NCBI RefSeq assembly: GCF_000171815.1
Contig: NZ_ABGR01000003.1
Location: 248,001 to 312,000, forward strand
DNA from: Vibrio sp. AND4
GTDB taxonomy: Bacteria; Pseudomonadota; Gammaproteobacteria; Enterobacterales; Vibrionaceae
Direction of reading: 5' to 3'
Length of the DNA stretch: 64,000 nt
Shown here: piece after piece, positions 20,321 through 29,218 of the stretch
Layout: every line of letters starts with the position of its first letter
Position numbering within the stretch: the stretch's first letter is position 1
Translations under genes and position numbers: made by a program
The notes under the pieces: generated by a model
Told to the model about the DNA's origin: nothing
Seen by the model: the letters and a program-made list of their open reading frames with translations, nothing else
Database searches by the model: none

Positions 20321-21469
20321 TTGAAAAACAATTTGAAGAAACTATCCATTGCATTTGTATGTATGGGATTTTTTTCCACTAACGCATTCGCCTTGGATAA
20401 TAAGGGGCCAGAACCATCGGGGGTTCAAGGTCTTTACTTAAACACAATACAAGGTCAACAAAGTGTTCAAATTTATGCCAATGGCAATATGCAAGCTGGT
20501 ATTAATGTCGGTTTTGAATTGAATGATGGTTGGGAATTTGACAGTGTTGAATTTAAAAATGCTGATACAGGAACCGAATTATCTGGCTGGAGTGTAAGCG
20601 AATCAGATAATGGCTATCCTCACGAAATTGACGCAGTTAAATCTTCTGATTTTATACCAAGTACTACAACACGATACCTTTCCACAAATAACGCTATCAG
20701 CGCGACTGTCTGCGTGGCGGTGACGGTTAGAAAGACTGATGATAAGTCAGTAACATCTACAAGCGATAACTGTAGTAAGAATGTTGATTCTGGAGAACAG
20801 GTTTATATAGATACTGTAGAGCCACCTATTAACCTTCCTATTACTTCATTTGATTCCGTCAAAATTTATGATAATGGAGGGGGTCAAAAGTCAAAAGGAA
20901 TAGAAGTAACAGCTTATACTTTGAACAGCAGAGATGGGGTGAAATTGAAATCTTTGCCTAATGGTGACGTAATGGGTTATGACCGCACACCTGTTTATTT
21001 GTCTGGCGATTATTTGGCTCAATGGGGCGATGGGATCTTATACAATATAAGAGATAAAAACAACAAAGAACATACTGCGAACTATGCTTACATTGCCTCT
21101 TCAGAAGTGAAAAGTATCAATTTTCCAAGAGTTAATCCCGAAGTAATCTTATCTCAGTCTGTGCAGGCACCTACTAATGGGCTTTATTTTCTCGTGCTAA
21201 GTTATGATGACCAATTAAGATTGGGTGTAGAAAAAATTGATAATACATATTATAGATCCATTCTGAACTGTGAGGGCGTTATGGAACATAAAAGATGGTA
21301 TAACGAAAAGGAGGTTCTTGGCCAGAGTTCAGCTAATTGTGAAGATTATGCGCCAGCAGGAGGAAGAACAAGTACGATAATTACTGTTGAAGACCGATAT
21401 GGAAACGAGTTCCCATTGCAAATAACCATGAACCCTGATAGTGCGACATTGTCTGTTCCAGGATTTTAA
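20321..21469 (+). CDS. Secreted protein of unknown function upstream of the RHS genes
   Basis: 383 aa from TTG at 20321 (GGAG 8 bases upstream). This start yields a clean signal peptide KNNLKKLSIAFVCMGFFSTNAFA-LDNKG, whereas the longer frame from 20285 adds residues encoded by the IS3 scar. The mature part is beta-rich and acidic with paired cysteines (TVCVAVTV/DNCSKN and LNCEGV/SANCED). No family recognised. Low G+C and AT-rich codons match the following RHS gene. It is separated from that gene by 225 bases with a hairpin. Its placement suggests an accessory or delivery role, but that is inference. Confidence 0.75.
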   Translation: MKNNLKKLSIAFVCMGFFSTNAFALDNKGPEPSGVQGLYLNTIQGQQSVQIYANGNMQAGINVGFELNDGWEFDSVEFKNADTGTELSGWSVSESDNGYPHEIDAVKSSDFIPSTTTRYLSTNNAISATVCVAVTVRKTDDKSVTSTSDNCSKNVDSGEQVYIDTVEPPINLPITSFDSVKIYDNGGGQKSKGIEVTAYTLNSRDGVKLKSLPNGDVMGYDRTPVYLSGDYLAQWGDGILYNIRDKNNKEHTANYAYIASSEVKSINFPRVNPEVILSQSVQAPTNGLYFLVLSYDDQLRLGVEKIDNTYYRSILNCEGVMEHKRWYNEKEVLGQSSANCEDYAPAGGRTSTIITVEDRYGNEFPLQITMNPDSATLSVPGF

Positions 21470-21615
21470 TCATGATTGTAATACATGCATGGAGCATTTA
21501 ATTGCTTTAAATTTAATCTTTGAATACAGAAAGCAACGGGTTTACCTGTGGATGGATGCCAATCAAAAAATTAAATCGTAAGCTATTTTTAATTTTGGTC
21601 AATGCTTTAGTAAGT

Positions 21616-21634
21616 TCCCCGGAATACCCGGGGA
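21616..21634. other. Intercistronic hairpin before the RHS gene
   Basis: TCCCCGG / CCGGGGA around AATAC, with no U tract. It may be an RNA-processing or stability element. Confidence 0.5.
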
Positions 21635-21694
21635 CATCTTCAAAATTTAAATATTGCATGTCATCTATTAATTTAATTATGAGGTTGATGAAAT

Positions 21695-24600
21695 ATGACA
21701 GATCAAACAATAACAAGTAACGCATATAATACCGGTGACTATATATCATCTGGAGTTGATGTTCGAACAGGAAGTTATTCTCTTGGTATTACGCTTGGCC
21801 GAACTAATTTCCATAAAGCAAGTAGTTCGGCATTTGATTTGCAATTAGCACATAGTGATGCCAGTAAAGTTAACTCAGGCTTCGGTCCTGGATGGAGCGT
21901 TTCTGTTAGTCGCTATTTTTCTGAAGACAATAATTCCGGGACACTTAATCTATCAACAGGGCAATCTTTTAGGATTGAGTGGAACGATGCATTAAAAGAA
22001 TATGATATTCCCTACCTAAAGCTCAAAGATATTCGGGTCTTTTACATTGATAAAACAGATGAGATTAAGGTAGTTTATAAAGATGGAAGAGAAGACTATC
22101 TAGATTGGAATTCAGGTTTGCTGATGCGTTCGGTTTCTTCTCAGGGATTAGAAATATTTTTTGATTATTCCTCACATAATCTCAATGTCATGTCTTTGTG
22201 GAGAATTTCAGATTCTGGTCATGCGGAGGAAAATGAGGGTAAGGGTACCGAGTTTATTATTGATTGGTGGGATTCGAACGAAAATAAAACTTCTGTTAAA
22301 CACAAGGTCGATGGCGAACTATTTCGAGAAGTCATCTGTGACTGGGATCTCGTTGAAGGTTTAACGAGTGTCACTTTTCCTGAACAAGATTCATCACTCG
22401 AAATCAAATATAGACACATAGAAGCGTGTGGCTATCAGGTCATAAGACAAGTGGTATATCCATCAGGGTTAATGGAGGAAGTCACTTATACCTCTGAAGG
22501 GCACCGTCTTCCCGGTGGCGCTCCCTTTGAGTACCTACCGCGAGTTAAAGACTTTACTCGCTCACCTGGTGACGGTCAAGACAAGCAGTATATCACTTAT
22601 GACTATACCCAGCCCGACGGTTCGGCAAGAAGCTATTTGGGGTATAGCAGTGGTATTGGGTGGAAATCAGGCGAAGATACGCTATTCAAGCAAGAATCTG
22701 ACTATCGTTATGAGGTTAAAGAAATCATCAACGGTACTAAATCAGTGCGACGTCAATATAACAAATATCATTTAATGGAATTAGCCGAGTATTATGACGG
22801 TGATTATCTATACCGCGTTGAAGACAATGTCTATTTTGCTGATTTGGACGTTAGTATTGAGCATCAACCAAGTAAATATAGCTTAATACAGGAGCAGAAA
22901 GTTATTTCTCATCGCAACGGGGAGTCAAATAGCGCATCGACGGTTTATGATTATGATGACTATGGCAACCAAACTTTAGAGGTTACGCCTGACGGCTCGC
23001 GTACTGAAAGTATCTATTACCCTGCTTCTGGTGATGGGAATAATTGCCCCGCAGATCCGAATGGTATGGTGTATTTATTGAAACAAGAAACCTTTATTCC
23101 TAACCCCATTACTCGCTCTTCACCCCGTTCTACAATCATGACTTATGTAGCTTGGACTAGACTGGATGATTCATCTAGATCATTTGCACTACTACACACT
23201 CAAGAGACTGAAACACACAAACAAACGTTTGATTATATATCAGACATTAGTTCTCCCTTAGAACACGGACGTGTTAAAACAGAGATCATGACCATTAATG
23301 GTGTCGACACGCTCACCACTTACGATTATGAATTTCTGGATAAAAATCTTAAGACGACTTTAACAATAAACACGTTTGATGGGTTGGTGACTTCTTCATC
23401 AGAGAGTGTAGATTACATCTATGGTCAAATGACTGAATCGGTAAGCCCTACGGGTATCTGTAACCTTACTGAATACGACTCATCGGGTCGCACTATTCGC
23501 GCTGTAGTAGCGGCAGGCAGCGACTATCAGGCGCAAAAATACTGGCAGTATCATGTTGGAGATGGCATCAATGCGATAACAGAAACGGACAGCCTTGGTA
23601 ATGTGCTCATTACTCGTTTGAACAATGCGGGTAATATAATAGCCAAAGAGGTGGCCTTGAATTATACAACACCCAAGCGTATTCAGGATTGTCAATACGA
23701 TGCCTTTGGCATGTTAGTTTTTCAAACCGATAGTGATTGGGTTGATGGTCAAAGGGTTAGTGTGACTGCAGAATACTCTTATGATGAAAATGGTAACGTT
23801 AAAGAAGTACGCCATGCCGATGGTCGCATTGAGCAAGTGGATAACGATCCGGTTAACTTAACCTCGACCACTAGGCTAGTTGGATTAATGTCAGAGACCA
23901 CTTTTTTTGACATTGCAGGGCAAACGATTAGAAAAGAGACAAGAAACAGTTTAGACGATTTACTGGCTAAAACAGAGTACCGTTATGATGGCTATGGTAA
24001 CCTCATTAATACAATTGATACAGACGGACATGTTACTACTTATCAATATGATGTCTTTGACAGAGTGGTAAAAACAACGCGACGTATCGATGGACAAGCC
24101 ATCATTGAAGGTATGGAATACCCTATTTTTTCAGATACTGAGCAAGCATCAAGGGTTAGCGTTAATGAAGTAGAAATGGGCCGAAGAGAGTACGATGGTT
24201 TGCTGCGCCTTCAAGAAGAGCATGCAGCTGGCGCAACTCGCAGTTTTAATTACACTGGTTCATCACCTTTCGCTGATAATATGATTACCCCAAGGGGAGA
24301 TCGCTTGAATATGGTTTACAACCCATTTCTTCAAGTACCAGAAAATACCTCTATTCTAGGTGATAACGCCTTAACTAGCCTATATGAATATGACTCGTAT
24401 ACAGGGCTGCCTTTACGAGAGTTTAATGCTAATAGTGAAAGAGTACTGCAAAGAGATAATTTGGGACAAGTTACCACTGAAACTGTCCATTTAAATGATG
24501 GTAGTGAGAGGGTTGCAAGTTATGATTACACATTATTAGGTAGCCCCACAAAGGTAGTTGATTTATTTGGTAACCGTACTGAGTGGAGTTACGACGATTA

Positions 24601-25534
24601 TTTTCGCCCTCAATTTATCACTCATACACTACATTCAGGTAAGAAAACGATAACAGAAATTGAGTATGATGAGCACAGTCGTCCTTGGCGCTATACCAGC
24701 ACTCAGGATGGAGAAGAGACAGTAGTTGAGCTAGGTATTAGCGATATTGGATTAGAAGAGAGCCGCCTTATCACTGTTGGGGGCGTCGAAATATTTCGTT
24801 CTAGTCAGGAATACACCTTGTCTCAACAAGTTGAACGTCGAATATATACCGACAACTCAGGGACAACCACGGAAGAGTATACTTATGATGATTTATATAG
24901 ACTATCAACCTATGTCTGTAATGGACCTAAACAGCCTGATGATGGATATGGAAATATAATTTCCAGTCAGGAATTTAGTCATGACATCTTTGGCAATATT
25001 ACTGAAGTGATCAGTACATTTGATGATAGCAGGGAGAACATAGCAACATTCACTTATGATGAGAGTAACCCTGTCAGGATGGTCGTTATGGAAAATACAC
25101 ATACTTCATATCCCTCGAAAATTAGTTTCCAATATGATGAAGCGGGTAATTTGCTGTTTGACGAGAATGATCTGGAATATCAATACAATGCTCTAGGGCA
25201 AGTGTCTGCTGTTGTAGACCAAGGTCGCCAAATTTCTAAGTATGCCTATAACGCGCAAAATCAGTTAGTTTCCCAAACCGCAGGTGGTTCGCCAGTGTAT
25301 CTCTATTACCAGGGAGATAAGCTGGCCAATGAATCATCGGAGAATATAGATACTTGTTATCACCGTGCATCCCCAGGATTTACTCAGCGCAGTGTCACTT
25401 CAAGCTCTGAATCGTGCGAGCAGATCTTATTGGCAAACAGTCAAGGCAGTATAGTGACAAGTTTAACCAAGTCTCAAGATCAAAAAGAGCGTGAGCGTGA
25501 AGACCGCCAATACACGCCCTACGGTGAAGGGTAA
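21695..25534 (+). CDS. RHS/YD-repeat shell protein, lacking the end of the RHS core
   Basis: 1279 aa, TcC/RHS-like. The N-terminus SNAYNTGDYISSGVDVRTGS is the usual opening of bacterial RHS/Tc-C-type proteins without a signal peptide. Many YD repeats follow (YDYDDYGNQT, YSYDENGNVKEV, YRYDGYGNLINT, YQYDVFDRVVKT, FQYDEAGNLLF, YAYNAQNQLVSQ); these build the hollow beta-cocoon that encloses a toxin. The protein stops at RQYTPYGEG, in the loop where a normal RHS core would continue to LGFNGE...DPSGH. That continuation is found in the next gene. It is probably cytoplasmic unless exported by a specialised system. No TcA or TcB gene is in the window. Confidence 0.9.
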   Translation: MTDQTITSNAYNTGDYISSGVDVRTGSYSLGITLGRTNFHKASSSAFDLQLAHSDASKVNSGFGPGWSVSVSRYFSEDNNSGTLNLSTGQSFRIEWNDALKEYDIPYLKLKDIRVFYIDKTDEIKVVYKDGREDYLDWNSGLLMRSVSSQGLEIFFDYSSHNLNVMSLWRISDSGHAEENEGKGTEFIIDWWDSNENKTSVKHKVDGELFREVICDWDLVEGLTSVTFPEQDSSLEIKYRHIEACGYQVIRQVVYPSGLMEEVTYTSEGHRLPGGAPFEYLPRVKDFTRSPGDGQDKQYITYDYTQPDGSARSYLGYSSGIGWKSGEDTLFKQESDYRYEVKEIINGTKSVRRQYNKYHLMELAEYYDGDYLYRVEDNVYFADLDVSIEHQPSKYSLIQEQKVISHRNGESNSASTVYDYDDYGNQTLEVTPDGSRTESIYYPASGDGNNCPADPNGMVYLLKQETFIPNPITRSSPRSTIMTYVAWTRLDDSSRSFALLHTQETETHKQTFDYISDISSPLEHGRVKTEIMTINGVDTLTTYDYEFLDKNLKTTLTINTFDGLVTSSSESVDYIYGQMTESVSPTGICNLTEYDSSGRTIRAVVAAGSDYQAQKYWQYHVGDGINAITETDSLGNVLITRLNNAGNIIAKEVALNYTTPKRIQDCQYDAFGMLVFQTDSDWVDGQRVSVTAEYSYDENGNVKEVRHADGRIEQVDNDPVNLTSTTRLVGLMSETTFFDIAGQTIRKETRNSLDDLLAKTEYRYDGYGNLINTIDTDGHVTTYQYDVFDRVVKTTRRIDGQAIIEGMEYPIFSDTEQASRVSVNEVEMGRREYDGLLRLQEEHAAGATRSFNYTGSSPFADNMITPRGDRLNMVYNPFLQVPENTSILGDNALTSLYEYDSYTGLPLREFNANSERVLQRDNLGQVTTETVHLNDGSERVASYDYTLLGSPTKVVDLFGNRTEWSYDDYFRPQFITHTLHSGKKTITEIEYDEHSRPWRYTSTQDGEETVVELGISDIGLEESRLITVGGVEIFRSSQEYTLSQQVERRIYTDNSGTTTEEYTYDDLYRLSTYVCNGPKQPDDGYGNIISSQEFSHDIFGNITEVISTFDDSRENIATFTYDESNPVRMVVMENTHTSYPSKISFQYDEAGNLLFDENDLEYQYNALGQVSAVVDQGRQISKYAYNAQNQLVSQTAGGSPVYLYYQGDKLANESSENIDTCYHRASPGFTQRSVTSSSESCEQILLANSQGSIVTSLTKSQDQKEREREDRQYTPYGEG

Positions 25535-25560
25535 ACCAAATGCTAAAAAATGAGGTATTC

Positions 25561-26799
25561 ATGAATAAATTATCAATGTCGAGTAGGCGCACTTTTTTAA
25601 AGCAAGCTGCCTCTGCGCCTGTTGTGCTTTCTTCTTTGACACCAGCGGGTAAAGCCATTGGAGGTATGACAGCGCCCTCACTAAAGAACAGTAAATTATC
25701 TGCCAACCCATTGGGGTTTAACGGTGAACGTCGCGACCCTGTGACTGGATGTTACCATTTGGGTAACGGCTATCGTATGTATAACCCTCGCTTGATGCGT
25801 TTTCATGCATGTGACAGCATGAGCCCGTTTGGTAAAGGAGGAATTAACAGCTATGCCTATTGTTTAGGGGACCCTGTAAATCAGTCCGATCCCAGTGGTC
25901 ATTTTGCTATTATAGCGAGTGCTATAAGCGCAGCAGTGGCTTCAGCCATCGCGAGCGCACAGAGTATTGCAACAGGTGCGGCAATAGGAGCAGCAGTGGG
26001 AGGGGCCATTGCTGTTACGAGCGAGGGAATTCAGACGGCGATTGATCCTACTCATGACTTTAATTGGGCGCAAGTAGGTATAGGCATCGCTTTGGGTGCG
26101 ATAGGCGGTGCTTTTGGTGCCGCAGCGCAAGGGGCCAAAGCGACCACCAAAGGTTTATTGGCAGTGGGTGATGCACTGACCTCCGGAACGGCTGACTTTG
26201 GTCTAAGTGTCGCGACAGGCACACCAGTGAAAGAGGCAGGAATCAACGCCGCATTAGGTGCGGTTATCGGTCTGGCAAGTGCTGGTGCTGGGGCTAGGGC
26301 TGGGGCTAGGGCTGGGGCTGGGGCTAGGGCTGGGGCTAGGGCTGGGGCTGAGGCTGGAATGATGTCCAATAAAGTAAGACCTAAGAAGCGTAATTATTGG
26401 TCTCAGATTGATATTGGTGATGATCGTTACTTATGGGTAGTTAACAAAGGTACAGATGTTTACGATGTAAAAAACAACCCTATAGCAAGTATAGCGAGAA
26501 GAAATTCAAATTCTGATGTTCATATCCTCTCAGGTGTTCATGGCTTTAAGAGTGGCCGAAACTGGTTGAAGGAGATGCGAAGTCCACGTTTAAATGATTA
26601 TGAGCTTTACAAAGAGGATTTAAGATTTGTACATAATGTTGGAAATCGAAACGTATATGTGCACGATCTCCATAGTTCATTCAATTACCCTTATACAAGG
26701 AAAGATTTGAATAACGCTCATAAAAGGCCTGGCCACTATGTTCATGCATATTGTTATAGCCGTAGGGATGAGGAATTAATTAGGAGATTTAATTTGTAA
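25561..26799 (+). CDS. Tat-signal protein with RHS-core end and C-terminal effector domain
   Basis: 412 aa from the ATG at 25561 (GAGG 6-9 bases upstream; an ATG at 25540 would add seven residues). Residues 6-32: twin-arginine signal SSRRTFLKQAASAPVVLSS. Residues 50-114: the end of an RHS core (LGFNGERRDPVTG, LGNGYRMYNPRLMRF, SPFGKGGINSYAY, DPVNQSDPSGH). Residues 115-240: Gly/Ala-rich hydrophobic linker. Residues 241-266: AG/ARAG repeats. Residues 270-412: effector-like domain with ILSGVHG (His327), VYVHDL and HAYCYSR (His395, Cys398), family not recognised. In normal RHS toxins all of this is fused to the shell. No immunity gene follows; IS256 debris begins 31 bases after the stop. Confidence 0.85.
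   Translation: MNKLSMSSRRTFLKQAASAPVVLSSLTPAGKAIGGMTAPSLKNSKLSANPLGFNGERRDPVTGCYHLGNGYRMYNPRLMRFHACDSMSPFGKGGINSYAYCLGDPVNQSDPSGHFAIIASAISAAVASAIASAQSIATGAAIGAAVGGAIAVTSEGIQTAIDPTHDFNWAQVGIGIALGAIGGAFGAAAQGAKATTKGLLAVGDALTSGTADFGLSVATGTPVKEAGINAALGAVIGLASAGAGARAGARAGAGARAGARAGAEAGMMSNKVRPKKRNYWSQIDIGDDRYLWVVNKGTDVYDVKNNPIASIARRNSNSDVHILSGVHGFKSGRNWLKEMRSPRLNDYELYKEDLRFVHNVGNRNVYVHDLHSSFNYPYTRKDLNNAHKRPGHYVHAYCYSRRDEELIRRFNL
26281..26356 (+). repeat. Coding hexanucleotide repeat (GCTGGG/GCTAGG)
   Basis: About twelve copies of a 6-base unit inside the effector gene, encoding alternating AG and AR dipeptides (AGARAGARAGAGARAG). Copy-number change would keep frame and alter linker length. Confidence 0.9.
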
Positions 26800-26830
26800 C
26801 CCATTATATAGCTCTGTGTAACTGTCGGGG

Positions 26831-27053
26831 TTACATGCATTCAGTGAGTCGGTCTTCGAACATAATCATAAAGCGGTTTAGTGCTTGTCGCCAGTTTCTA
26901 ACCGGCACCGTCCACTTCTTGGAAGCATCTTGGATTGCCAGGTAGATCACCTTCCTAGCGGATTCATCCGCTAGGGAAGGCTTGCGCTTCTTAATCGCTT
27001 TTCTAATAACGCTGTTGGGAGATCCAATGGCGTTAGTTGTGTAAATGGCTAGA
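26831..27053 (-). mobile_element. IS256-family transposase C-terminal fragment
   Basis: Minus strand reads IYTTNAIGSPNSVIRKAIKK ... RKVIYLAIQDASKKW ... RNWRQALNRFM ... stop at 26831. These are the conserved C-terminal motifs of IS256 transposases; the upstream catalytic part is missing. Confidence 0.88.
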
Positions 27054-27281
27054 TCAATACCCTCTCACCCGATTATAACCAACCTCTATGAGCCCAAAGA
27101 CCGTTTGACGCATCTCATCTTTGATCATTATCGGTTCGTATTGAATTGCTTCCACTTTCGTAGAATGGAAGAAGCTCTCAACACAAGCATTGTCCCAGCA
27201 ATTTCCTTTCCTACTCATACTTTGTTTTAGATTATAATCAGATATGAGGTCTTGATAATCATTCGAGCAATACTGTCTACC
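27054..27281 (-). mobile_element. IS3-family transposase fragment
   Basis: Minus strand reads QYCSNDYQDLISDYN ... MSRKGNCWDNACVESFFHS ... YEPIMIKDEMRQTV ... EVGYNRVR. This is the DDE-domain end of an IS3-group transposase, fused directly to the IS256 fragment on one side and the EAL fragment on the other. Confidence 0.88.
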
Positions 27282-27282
27282 A

Positions 27283-27480
27283 CGTTAACCCAGTGTCCAA
27301 AGTTATTGGTGAGGATCACTTTTATCTCTACGCCCTCTGCGATCAGACCAACGCCCAAGTCATTACCCAAACTGACAATTGCGTTTAGTACTGATGAGTT
27401 AACACTCTCTAACCCAATATGACCGGGGACCTTAAGAATCGTTTCTATTTTGAATTTTTTAATTCGCCTTAGACTTACTG
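27283..27480 (-). pseudogene. EAL-domain (c-di-GMP phosphodiesterase) fragment
   Basis: Minus strand reads LRRIKKFKIETILKVPG ... SSVLNAIVSLGNDLGVGLIA, then EGVE. The IV-LG-x-LG-x-x-x-IAEGVE motif is diagnostic of EAL domains. Only about 60 codons remain, bounded by transposase debris. Confidence 0.7.
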
Positions 27481-27526
27481 TGATTGTTTAGGGTATTTGG
27501 CAATTTGACGTTACAGAACAACCAAC

Positions 27527-27694
27527 TGTAAGCAATACAACCAATCACTCATTAACCGTGGCTCTTTAACCTTTTGGATTGATGAAGAGGCGATAAGCGG
27601 GTGGCCGCAAAGAAAACAGAATAAGCGCGGGAGGCCGCGTCGGTTCAGTGATTTAGCTATCACGATAGCACTCATGGTGAAACTTACACGATGA
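27527..27694 (+). mobile_element. IS5-type transposase N-terminal fragment (right flank)
   Basis: Plus strand reads KQYNQSLINRGSLTFWIDEE ... KRGRPRRFSDLAITIALMV ... stop. It belongs to the same transposase family as the fragment at 19760 but in the opposite orientation. Confidence 0.82.
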
Positions 27695-27923
27695 TAAAAG
27701 CGTTGAACAAGCTTATTAGGTTAGGTACACCTGAAACCTGTCGTATTGACTAAGAAATATGCGAAACAGGGTTACTCTATCCCTAAATTTAATTACGCAA
27801 TAAAGCCTATTTTAGCTTCAATTACAATTTATGGAGAGTACTCGCGCACGAACAAGAATGGCAAGAAATTGCAAAGTTATAGTCAGATTCGTGCGTACTA
27901 GTGGAAATAGAGTGGCTTCAGTA
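27695..27923. other. Remaining debris between IS5 fragment and LysR gene
   Basis: A plus-strand frame ending ...SRTNKNGKKLQSYSQIRAY-stop at about 27900 may be the tail of another broken gene; family not recognised. Confidence 0.35.
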
Positions 27924-28829
27924 TCAAGATGAAAAAGATGCATGAAATAAATCTTTTATGCGCTCTAATAGACATTGGTAGATGTCACCAGAGATATCTC
28001 GCCTGCTGACCAAAACAAGCCCTGTAGACCAATGTTGATTCAGAAAATCTGCATTTAACATTTTAATATTGGGGTGATTCTCAACAGTATTAATTGAAGG
28101 CAAGTAAGCCCAGCCATCTTTCTCAATAAACTTAACCACCAAATCAATACCGTTTAGAACAACTTGACGTCCGGAGTAAGAAGCTCGTTCCCCAATACCC
28201 GACTCATAAAAGCTTTGAAGTACGTACCTCGTGCTATCAAGTAAGTCTTCAAAGTTTATAGAGCCAAGATCTTGCAGCGGGGAGTCAACAGCTGTGAATA
28301 TTTTCCCTTTTATTTCTCCTAGATAACAAGCCGTCAGCCCAGCCGGAGGGAGAAGATTATTAGCTTGATCATTTTTTAGTATTAAGGCTGCATCCAAACT
28401 TTTTTCATTAACCTCATTCAGTGCCTCTGGTCTATTACGATAAATCCAATCAACTGTCGCATTAGGATATTTCTCTTTAAGTGCAGCACTGACATCAACA
28501 ATAAATTCATTACATATATTCATATCAATACCGATACGAAAGTGATGCTGTTCGTGTAATGACAAGGAGTCTGAAACCATCTGAAACCCATGCGCTTGTT
28601 TTACCAAGGAGCGAGCCCAACGTAACAGTATTGCCCCTTCCTTTGTCATGGTTAATTTATTACCACTTCGAGCAAATAACTCGGTATCCAAAGCAATTTC
28701 AAGATTGCTAACATGCTCACTGATCGTTGTTCTGTCTTTACGAATAACACGTGCGGCTTTAGAAAATGAGCCATGTTCAGCCACAGTAGAGAACGACATC
28801 AATTGTTCTAAAGTATATTGGATTATCAT
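27924..28829 (-). CDS. LysR-family transcriptional regulator
   Basis: 301 aa from MIIQYTLEQL (five residues shorter than the longest frame). The N-terminal winged helix-turn-helix is typical (LEQLMSFSTVAEHGSFSKAA, then DRTTISEHVSNLEIALDTEL), and residues ~90-300 form the substrate-binding co-inducer domain (HFRIGIDMNICNEF onward). LysR proteins usually regulate a divergent neighbour. Here the divergent side (28830-29158) has no gene, so the target is not evident; it may regulate itself or a distant locus. It marks the right border of the RHS island. Confidence 0.9.
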   Translation of the reverse strand: MIIQYTLEQLMSFSTVAEHGSFSKAARVIRKDRTTISEHVSNLEIALDTELFARSGNKLTMTKEGAILLRWARSLVKQAHGFQMVSDSLSLHEQHHFRIGIDMNICNEFIVDVSAALKEKYPNATVDWIYRNRPEALNEVNEKSLDAALILKNDQANNLLPPAGLTACYLGEIKGKIFTAVDSPLQDLGSINFEDLLDSTRYVLQSFYESGIGERASYSGRQVVLNGIDLVVKFIEKDGWAYLPSINTVENHPNIKMLNADFLNQHWSTGLVLVSRRDISGDIYQCLLERIKDLFHASFSS

Positions 28830-29158
28830 CAATACAGTCCCCATTAAAAAGTAAGTAGTCGTAAACTAAAACCGTAAATTTTGTCAACGCTTTATCTATA
28901 TCGCTTAGTGCAAAGGATGAGTCTGGCGAGCATTATAACAACAAGAATCCAAAGGCCGTTTATGAGCTAAAAACTGGATGTAGTCTCTATAATTAAAACC
29001 TAAGAAAAAAATAAACTTTTACATTATTGGAAGGTTTTGTATAAACATCAACGATATTATCGAGGAAACGATAGACCAGTCGCATGAAAGAAATAAAACT
29101 GGCGCTAAAAGAGAGGCGTTGAACGCTTTTATTTTCTCTTCAAGTATTAAATTATCCA
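28830..29158. other. Intergenic, LysR promoter side
   Basis: Presumably carries the promoter of the LysR gene. No gene or strong structure is seen apart from the terminator that follows. Confidence 0.4.
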
Positions 29159-29185
29159 TAAAAAAAGACTCCGAATAGGAGCCTT
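29159..29185 (-). terminator. Terminator of the Spy/CpxP-like gene
   Basis: GGCTCC / GGAGTC stem around TATTC followed by TTTTTTT on the minus strand, 36 bases after the stop. Confidence 0.85.
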
Positions 29186-29218
29186 CGTGGTTTCAACTGG
29201 AAAAGCAACTGTCTGTGT

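Noticed and set aside
25534..25561. Simple frameshift or sequencing error splitting the RHS gene
   Set aside because: The second frame has its own ATG, ribosome site and a coherent twin-arginine signal sequence, which a point error would not create. Rearrangement remains possible.
26052..26369. Ala/Pro-rich minus-strand frame of 105 codons
   Set aside because: It is the complement of the Gly/Ala-rich linker and hexanucleotide repeat of the effector gene.
27045..27230. Plus-strand frame of 61 codons
   Set aside because: It lies antisense to the IS3-type transposase fragment, which explains the sequence better.
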